18,790 bases of DNA from an uncultured Marvinbryantia sp. (GTDB lineage Bacteria; Bacillota; Clostridia; Lachnospirales; Lachnospiraceae), in assembly GCA_947624335.1 (NCBI GenBank), contig CANQJX010000009.1, positions 1 through 18,790 on the forward strand, read 5' to 3'. The notes below the pieces were generated by a model that worked only from the letters and a program-made list of their open reading frames with translations, was not told the origin of the DNA and ran no database searches. Both the position numbers and the translations under genes were made by a program. Below, piece by piece: positions 13,385 through 18,790 of the stretch. Within the stretch, counting starts at the first letter, position 1; each line of letters opens with the position of its first letter.

Positions 13385-16300
13385 ATGAAAAAAAGAAAGA
13401 TTAAGGGGATTGTGATTACGGTGCTGCTGCTTCTTGTGCTTGGCGCGGGAGGCGTCGCAGGCGCGCGCTATTATCTGGCAAGCCGTGCAAAAAGCGTGGA
13501 AGTGGTAGCGGTATCGGATCTGAACGGCGCCGACTGGCTGTCCTATTTTAACGAAAGTTCCAACACCGGCACCGTTGTTTCCGACGTAAGCCAGAACGTA
13601 TATGTGCCGGAAGATAAAGTGATTGACGAAGTGTTTGTATCGGAGGGCGACGAGGTAAAAATCGGCGATAAGCTTTTAAGCTATGATACGACGCTGCTGG
13701 AACTGGATCAGGAGCTGCAGGATCTGGAACTGCAGGAATTGGATCTGGAAATTGAGTCCGCGAAAGCGGATCTGGAAAAATTAAAAAATACCACGCCGGT
13801 AGAACGCCCGGCCGGAGAGGATTCGGAAGAGGAACTGCTTGGCCCGAATCTTTCACTCCCGGACGGAATGTCGGGTGACGGCGATGACGGCGAAGACACC
13901 GCGCATATGATCCAAAACGAAGGAATGATGCTCGCAAGCCAGGACGGCGGAACAGATCAGACAGACGCGCCGCAGACGGAGGAACAGCCGCAGAGCGAGA
14001 CGGCGGCTTTGCAGACGGAAACGCAGGCGCAGAGCGAGACGGCAGCAGCGCAAAACGAGACGGCGGCCCCGCAGGGCGAAGACGCCGCGGTGCAGAACGG
14101 ACAGAAACCCGAAGAAAAGCAGACCGAATATATAGATATTAACGACGCGCCCGCGGGGGACGGAGCGCAGCCGGACGCTTCGAAATCTGCGGACGAAGAC
14201 GAAAAGACAAAAGAAGACAAAAACAAACCGAAAATGAATCAAAGCCTGTTTGATTTCCTGACGCATATCCGGGTGAAAGAGATCGCGCAGGAAGGCGAGA
14301 ACCTTCTGATCGATACGCGGGACGGACAGGACGCGCCGATAAAGTTTTCCGCGGACAGCGTAAAACTGATCCCGCATTTTAAAGAGAAAAAAGACGCTCA
14401 TTTTGAGAAGAAAAACACCTATGCGATGAGTATACGGGGCATTACGCTCCAAGAGGATAAGAAGGGGAAATTATACGGCATCGCAAAGATCAACGGGGAA
14501 GATTATCCGGAGATTGGCGGCTATACGCTGATACAGGATCCGGACGATAATCAGTTGGTTCATCTGACGCTGGCGTTCCATGAAGGACTGGAAGAACAGC
14601 ATAAGGACGGCGCCGAGCTGGAAGATATGTACGCGGAAATCACGCTTTCCACGAAGGAGATTACCGGAGAAACTCTGACGTTCCGCACGAAAAAAGAGGA
14701 AAACGATATCAAGGTTCAGATCGAACAGCCCCAGCCGCAGACGGACGGCGAAGAGAGCGGGCAAAGCGAAGAATCGGAGCAGACATCGGAGCCGGAGAGC
14801 GCCTCCGAGTCCGGCGGGACGGAACCGTCCGAAGACGAGACGGAACCGGTCGGCGAGGAAAATGCAGGAATTATGGGTATAGACAATCCGATGCCGCTGG
14901 ATATGAGCTACGATACGGAATCCGATACGGGTTCGCCCGACGAAACGCCGGCGCCTGCAAAGGTGGCGTTTCGCGTATTCTGGTATCACGGAACAAACAA
15001 TGAGGCAAACTGGCCGTCTTCTCTGTGGGTTCAGTTCTTTGCGGCGGATCAGCCGCAGGAGCCGGTGTGGGAAGCGGAAATAAAAGATCCGGGTGACTTT
15101 GGGCCGGATCCGGAAATCGAGACGGAATCCGGGGAAGGCGTCGGCGGGCAGCCGGAGACAGAGCCGCAGACAGAGGCGGACGGAGATCCCGATCCGACGC
15201 CGGAAACAGACCCGGATTTGGAAACAGCCGATTCGGAATCGGAGTCCGTGGAGCAGGGAGATACGGATTATGTAATTCCGCCGCAAGACAATTCTTACAG
15301 TACGCTGGAGTGGCAAACGCCGAAAGCAAAGTGGAAAGAAGACCTGCAGGCACCCGACAGCTATACGCTGCGGGTGGCGCGGGACGCTCAGGGAAACGCG
15401 GTGCTGAATTATATTCCGCATATTATCTGCGAAGAAGTGGACGGAGTGTATACTTATACGATTGCCATGACCTATTTGGAGCCGGAGGAATCCCCTCTGA
15501 TTAAACTGGAGCCTCTTTCCGAACTTACCTGGGAGAGCGGAGCAAATCAGAAGTATTATAAGGGCAGCGGCACAAAAGACGATCCGTACATCTTTTTCTG
15601 CACCGACGGCGCGACGATCCGCAGTTCTTTTGTCAACTGGGTACTGGGATTTGACGCGGACGGAACCGTGCGTTTAAACGACGGATGCTATGTGGTTCTG
15701 GAGATCCGCGAATCGGATACCATCACCGGCGCGTTTATCCGCAGCGTGGGACTTGACGGGACAATTCGCATGGAGTACGGCTTTGATCCGGGAACGTATT
15801 GGATTTTCGCAAGCGACAGCGGAATTGTCCGCTATGAGGAGGAAGTGGAAGAACCGGACGTTTCCGACGGCGGAGACTGGTTTGACGATCCGGGCTGGTC
15901 GGATATCGGAGAAACCTACACGTCGGAGGAACTGGCGCAGGCGATCAAGGATAAGGAACTGGAACTGCGCAGGCTGGATCTGGACAAAAAAGAAGCGGAG
16001 ATGAAGCTGCGCCAGTATAACAGGGATCTGAAAGATTCGGTAGTGGTAAGCGCCGTGGACGGATATGTCAAATCGCTGGGAACAAACACAAATTCTTCGG
16101 AAGCGTATATGGTAGTTACCAGCGAAGGCGGCCTGTATTTAAGGACAACGATAGGGGAACTGGAATTGGATACCATTCAGCGGGGCGATCAGATTACGGC
16201 GACGTCCTGGGAGACGCAGAACCAGTTTACGGCTTCCGTTACGGAGATCAGCTATTTCCCGACCACGGGGGACAGCTACAGTTACGGCGCGGGAAATCCC

Positions 16301-16639
16301 AATTCCTCCAACTATCCGGTGCTCGCGCACATTGACGATACAACCGGCCTTTCTCCCTATGAGATGGTGGAAGTGCAGTATATAAAGCCGCAGGCGGAAA
16401 CGGACGGCATTTATCTGCCGGTTCCTTACATCCGCGCGGAAAACGGTCAGAGCTATGTTTACAAACGGGACGGGGAGGGACTGTTAAAGAAACAGTATAT
16501 CCGTACCGGAAGCACCAGCAATGATTATGTAGAAGTGAAAGAAGGACTTTCCGCAGAGGACTACATCGCGTTCCCGTATGGGAAAAATGTAAAAAACGGG
16601 GCGAAGACGGAAGTTTCGGAAGAGAGCGATATTTATTAG
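13385..16639 (+). CDS. Giant exporter adaptor 2 with a ~710-residue insertion at the hairpin tip
   Basis: A 1084-residue adaptor; relatives are about 350-500. It begins KKRKIKG plus a membrane segment (about 7-29), then half a lipoyl-like domain (about 72-103, VSEGDEVKIGDKLLSYD) and the first hairpin helix (about 104-136). The partner helix returns only at about 848-885 (SEELAQAIKDKELELRRLD), followed by VSAVDGYVKSLG, barrel strands and the end GLSAEDYIAFP, shared with adaptor 1. The segment between (about 137-847) holds a Gln/Glu/Thr/Ala low-complexity linker (189-242), a globular-looking part (284-448), an acidic linker (449-523), an FWYHGTNNEANWP part resembling Cna-B surface repeats (from 524), a Pro/Glu/Asp linker (about 595-633), and a beta-rich part with GSGTKDDPYIFF (from about 727). 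ATG 13385 follows GGAGGT (13373-13378); the open frame from 13313 lies inside the ATPase gene. The function of the insert is unknown. Confidence 0.87.
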   Translation: MKKRKIKGIVITVLLLLVLGAGGVAGARYYLASRAKSVEVVAVSDLNGADWLSYFNESSNTGTVVSDVSQNVYVPEDKVIDEVFVSEGDEVKIGDKLLSYDTTLLELDQELQDLELQELDLEIESAKADLEKLKNTTPVERPAGEDSEEELLGPNLSLPDGMSGDGDDGEDTAHMIQNEGMMLASQDGGTDQTDAPQTEEQPQSETAALQTETQAQSETAAAQNETAAPQGEDAAVQNGQKPEEKQTEYIDINDAPAGDGAQPDASKSADEDEKTKEDKNKPKMNQSLFDFLTHIRVKEIAQEGENLLIDTRDGQDAPIKFSADSVKLIPHFKEKKDAHFEKKNTYAMSIRGITLQEDKKGKLYGIAKINGEDYPEIGGYTLIQDPDDNQLVHLTLAFHEGLEEQHKDGAELEDMYAEITLSTKEITGETLTFRTKKEENDIKVQIEQPQPQTDGEESGQSEESEQTSEPESASESGGTEPSEDETEPVGEENAGIMGIDNPMPLDMSYDTESDTGSPDETPAPAKVAFRVFWYHGTNNEANWPSSLWVQFFAADQPQEPVWEAEIKDPGDFGPDPEIETESGEGVGGQPETEPQTEADGDPDPTPETDPDLETADSESESVEQGDTDYVIPPQDNSYSTLEWQTPKAKWKEDLQAPDSYTLRVARDAQGNAVLNYIPHIICEEVDGVYTYTIAMTYLEPEESPLIKLEPLSELTWESGANQKYYKGSGTKDDPYIFFCTDGATIRSSFVNWVLGFDADGTVRLNDGCYVVLEIRESDTITGAFIRSVGLDGTIRMEYGFDPGTYWIFASDSGIVRYEEEVEEPDVSDGGDWFDDPGWSDIGETYTSEELAQAIKDKELELRRLDLDKKEAEMKLRQYNRDLKDSVVVSAVDGYVKSLGTNTNSSEAYMVVTSEGGLYLRTTIGELELDTIQRGDQITATSWETQNQFTASVTEISYFPTTGDSYSYGAGNPNSSNYPVLAHIDDTTGLSPYEMVEVQYIKPQAETDGIYLPVPYIRAENGQSYVYKRDGEGLLKKQYIRTGSTSNDYVEVKEGLSAEDYIAFPYGKNVKNGAKTEVSEESDIY

Positions 16640-16651
16640 GAGGTAGTTACG

Positions 16652-17917
16652 TTGCTTGAGAATATACGGCTTTCCTTTCAGGGCATCTGGTCGCATAAGA
16701 TGCGTTCGTTTCTGACAATGCTGGGTATTATTATCGGTATCGCGTCCATTATTTCAATCGTGTCTACGATACAGGGAACGAACGAACAGTTGCTGCAAAA
16801 CGTAATCGGAGCAGGCACAAACGCGGTGAATATCCCGCTTACCAGGGGGAGCGCCGACTCGCCGATGGAATTTGATTATGAGAGCGTTCCCTACGGGGTG
16901 CCCGTGATTCCGGAGAGCACGCGGGAAGAACTGCTGAAAGTAGAGGGCGTGCAGGACGCTACTTTTTATACCAGACGCATGTGGGCGGACGGGATTTACC
17001 ACCTGAATAAATCGCTGCAGGGCGCGCAGGTGCTTGGCATCGACTCTCATTATTTTAACGTATACGGCTATATTGTGCGTACCGGACGCGAATTTTTGCA
17101 GAGCGATTACGATCAGTTCCGCAAAGTGGTGATTCTGGACCAGACGGCTGCAAGCTCTCTGTTTCAGGAGGAAAGCGCCGTCGGAAAAACCATCGAGATT
17201 AATACCGAGCCGTTTACCGTTGTGGGCGTGGCGCAGGTTGCCTCCCAGTTTGAGCCGGTTATCAACAGCATGGAGGATTATTATAATTATCTGGGCAACG
17301 AGAGTTCTTCTGGGACAGTCTTTATGCCGTCCAGCGCTTGGTGCATCGCCTATCAATACGACGAGCCGCAGAATGTGGCGGTAAAGGCAGGTTCAGTGGA
17401 AGCGATGACAACCGTTGGGACGCCGTGCGCGGACATTCTAAACGCAAAGCTTTATAACGAGGACAAGGATCTGCGCTATCGCGCGCAGAATACGCTGGAG
17501 ACGGTGGAGCAGCAGCAGAAAATCAACGAATCCACAAATCAGCAGCTTGTCTGGATCGCCAGCATCTCGCTTCTGGTAGGCGGAATCGGCGTTATGAATA
17601 TTATGCTTGTTTCGGTTACCGAGCGCACGAGCGAGATTGGCCTGAAGAAAGCCATCGGCGCAAAAAAACGTATGATCCTGATGCAGTTTTTAACAGAAGC
17701 GGCTGTGCTGACAAGCATGGGCGGACTTTTGGGAGTGGCGGCCGGCATTGGCATGGCGCAGATTATTTCGCGAATGGCGCAGGTTCCGGTGGCAATCAAT
17801 ATCCCGGCAACCATTATCGCGGTTCTGTTTTCCATGGTAATCGGTTTGATCTTCGGGTTTATGCCGTCCATCAAGGCGGCGAACTTAAATCCGATCGACG
17901 CAATACGGCATGAATAA
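16652..17917 (+). CDS. ABC transporter permease (MacB/YknZ, FtsX-type)
   Basis: A 421-residue permease. One N-terminal membrane helix (about 20-40), a large extracytoplasmic MacB-type domain (about 41-295), and three C-terminal helices (about 295-320, 348-374, 385-408). The conserved motif RTSEIGLKKAIGAKKRMILM starts at residue 325, between helices 2 and 3, and GIGVMNIMLVSVTER precedes it. This is the mechanotransmission topology of MacB, YknZ and FtsX-like exporters. The TTG start at 16652 is chosen because AGGAGGT (16638-16644) lies 7 bases upstream, overlapping the adaptor 2 stop, and the protein then starts MLENIRLSFQGIWSHKMRS, as relatives do. It pairs with the ATPase at 12706; it is the last gene of the operon. 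Confidence 0.93.
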   Translation: MLENIRLSFQGIWSHKMRSFLTMLGIIIGIASIISIVSTIQGTNEQLLQNVIGAGTNAVNIPLTRGSADSPMEFDYESVPYGVPVIPESTREELLKVEGVQDATFYTRRMWADGIYHLNKSLQGAQVLGIDSHYFNVYGYIVRTGREFLQSDYDQFRKVVILDQTAASSLFQEESAVGKTIEINTEPFTVVGVAQVASQFEPVINSMEDYYNYLGNESSSGTVFMPSSAWCIAYQYDEPQNVAVKAGSVEAMTTVGTPCADILNAKLYNEDKDLRYRAQNTLETVEQQQKINESTNQQLVWIASISLLVGGIGVMNIMLVSVTERTSEIGLKKAIGAKKRMILMQFLTEAAVLTSMGGLLGVAAGIGMAQIISRMAQVPVAINIPATIIAVLFSMVIGLIFGFMPSIKAANLNPIDAIRHE

Positions 17918-17923
17918 AGAACG

Positions 17924-17956
17924 ATCCCGGACGCCAGACGATCCGGGATTTTCTTT
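17924..17956 (+). terminator. Terminator of the exporter operon
   Basis: Arms ATCCCGGA (17924-17931) and TCCGGGAT (17942-17949) around a 10-base loop, followed by TTTCTTT. It starts 6 bases after the permease stop. Confidence 0.88.
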
Positions 17957-17979
17957 GCTTAAAATTGTAAAGTTTCCGC

Positions 17980-18008
17980 TTGCATATGCGTATGGTCTGT
18001 GGTAAAAT
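17980..18008 (+). promoter_or_regulatory. Promoter of rpsB
   Basis: TTGCAT (17980-17985), a 17-base spacer and TAAAAT (18003-18008). A transcript from here would carry a leader of about 95-100 nt before the rpsB start. Confidence 0.7.
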
Positions 18009-18030
18009 ATACAAGTCGCTAAAAAACACA

Positions 18031-18092
18031 TATTCTTATTCCAAGGAGGGTGCCCATGCGGGTTCTGCGGGAGAACGGAATATGGAAGAATA
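18031..18092 (+). promoter_or_regulatory. Structured leader of rpsB
   Basis: TATTCTT (18031-18037) can pair with AAGAATA (18086-18092), and ATTCC (18038-18042) with GGAAT (18077-18081), leaving ATGG bulged. Inside, GTTCT (18062-18066) and AGAAC (18072-18076) form a hairpin directly stacked on the outer stem. The outer stem ends next to an AAGGAGGG site on one side and a few bases before the rpsB ribosome binding site on the other. I cannot assign it to a named leader family; S2 autoregulation is a guess. Confidence 0.45.
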
Positions 18093-18109
18093 ACCAAAAA
18101 GGAGAATGA
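18056..18109 (+). CDS. Possible 17-codon leader peptide upstream of rpsB
   Basis: ATG 18056 is preceded, at 5 bases, by AAGGAGGG (18043-18050), a stronger ribosome binding site than that of rpsB. The frame encodes MRVLRENGIWKNNQKGE and stops at TGA 18107-18109, three bases before the rpsB ATG. The rpsB ribosome binding site lies within its last codons, so it would affect rpsB translation by coupling or interference. There is no run of one amino acid, so classical attenuation is not suggested. It could also be chance within a leader whose purine-rich site has another role. Confidence 0.45.
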   Translation: MRVLRENGIWKNNQKGE

Positions 18110-18112
18110 AAC

Positions 18113-18790
18113 ATGAGCGTTATTTCAATGAAACAGTTACTGGAAGCAGGCGTACATTTCGGCCATCAAACCAGAAGATGGAATCCGAAGATGGCTCCGT
18201 ATATCTATACGGAGAGAAACGGCATCTACATCATCGATCTTCAGAAATCGGTCGGCATGGTGGACGACGCTTACAATGCAGTGGGCGATATCGTGGCAAA
18301 CGGCGGTACGATCCTGTTTGTGGGAACAAAAAAACAGGCGCAGGACGCGATCAAGATGGAAGCGGAAAGATGCGGGATGTTTTATGTAAACGAGAGATGG
18401 CTTGGCGGTATGCTTACCAACTTCAAGACGATCCAGAGCAGAGTCGCACGCCTGAAACAGATTGAGCAGATGGAGATGGACGGAACGTTTGACGTTCTTC
18501 CGAAAAAGGAAGTCATCGCGCTTCGCAAGCAGATGGAAAAGCTGAACAAGAGCCTTGGCGGAATCAAAGAAATGAAAAAGATCCCGGACGCGATCTTTGT
18601 AGTCGATCCGAAAAAGGAAAGAATCTGCGTTCAGGAAGCGCATACCTTAGGAATCCCGTTGATCGGAATTTGCGATACCAACTGCGATCCGGAAGAACTG
18701 GATTATGTGATTCCGGGCAACGACGACGCGATCCGCGCGGTCAAACTGATCGTATCCAAGATGGCGGACGCCGTGATCGAGGCAAACCAG
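18113..18790 (+). CDS. rpsB: Ribosomal protein S2 (3' partial)
   Basis: The first 226 codons of small-subunit protein S2, open to the last base of the window; S2 is normally about 240-250 residues here, so only about 20 are missing. Recognisable family motifs: MKQLLEAGVHFGHQTRRWNP, YIYTERNGIYIIDLQKS, GTKKQAQDAI, RWLGGMLTNFKTIQSR, DAIFVVDPKKE, and IPLIGICDTNCDPEELDYVIPGNDDAIRA. ATG 18113 has AAGGAG (18098-18103) upstream. It is normally followed by tsf (elongation factor Ts), which would lie outside the window. It has its own promoter and is separated from the exporter by a terminator. Confidence 0.98.
   Translation, partial: MSVISMKQLLEAGVHFGHQTRRWNPKMAPYIYTERNGIYIIDLQKSVGMVDDAYNAVGDIVANGGTILFVGTKKQAQDAIKMEAERCGMFYVNERWLGGMLTNFKTIQSRVARLKQIEQMEMDGTFDVLPKKEVIALRKQMEKLNKSLGGIKEMKKIPDAIFVVDPKKERICVQEAHTLGIPLIGICDTNCDPEELDYVIPGNDDAIRAVKLIVSKMADAVIEANQ

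Noticed and set aside
13981..14100. Repeated units suggestive of a CRISPR or tandem repeat locus
   Set aside because: The repeats are short, imperfect, in frame and code for a low-complexity linker; there are no regular spacers and no cas genes.
13853..15421. Long - strand open frames (199 and 316 codons) opposite the adaptor 2 insertion
   Set aside because: Arg/Leu/Pro-rich sequence typical of reverse reading of GAN/CAN codons. The + strand frame is continuous and has a ribosome binding site, a membrane anchor and a family C-terminus.

Overview
The window looks like a chromosomal segment of a Clostridia bacterium, most likely a Lachnospiraceae-type gut anaerobe. The reasons are strong AGGAGG ribosome binding sites, TTGACA-17-TATAAT-type promoters, a HemZ-type radical SAM protein, a [4Fe-4S] aldo/keto reductase, a MacB/YknZ-type exporter without any outer-membrane partner, and tRNA genes lacking an encoded CCA. 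The taxonomic call is inference from gene content. I found no transposase, integrase, phage gene or CRISPR array.

Layout. (1) 1-813: 3' part of an aldo/keto reductase with a C-terminal iron-sulfur domain, closed by a terminator. (2) 890-1193: two divergent tRNA-Leu genes, anticodons AAG (- strand) and CAG (+ strand), each with its own sigma-A promoter. (3) 1331-8121: a tightly packed + strand operon, apt - rel (ppGpp synthetase/hydrolase) - metallo-beta-lactamase-fold hydrolase - hemZ - HD-GYP protein - histidyl-tRNA synthetase, with ATGA overlaps or very short gaps at most junctions. It joins purine salvage, the alarmone response and His-tRNA charging. (4) 8102-9912: a - strand adenylate-forming enzyme overlapping the hisS 3' end tail to tail, and a divergent small XRE regulator. 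(5) 10000-11079: a - strand lipoprotein built from two copies of one domain. (6) 11278-17917: an exporter operon of four genes: adaptor 1, ABC ATPase, giant adaptor 2, MacB/FtsX-type permease. (7) 18113 to the end: rpsB (ribosomal protein S2), cut by the window edge, with a structured leader that carries a 17-codon upstream reading frame.

The exporter operon is the most unusual part. One ATPase and one permease are served by two paralogous membrane-fusion-type adaptors. Adaptor 1 ends in a 57-residue tail with 27 acidic and no basic residues. Adaptor 2 is about 1084 residues long because roughly 710 residues (acidic low-complexity linkers plus at least two globular-looking segments) sit at the place where the tip of the adaptor alpha-hairpin should be. 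In a Gram-positive cell this would put a large acidic module outside the membrane. The divergent duplicated lipoprotein may belong to the same surface system. Substrate and function cannot be read from the sequence.

Smaller points of interest are the AAG anticodon (which would need inosine to read more than CUU), a HisRS of the eukaryote-like sequence type with a short C-terminal domain, a hairpin cluster at the hisS/acyl-ligase overlap, and the rpsB leader frame.
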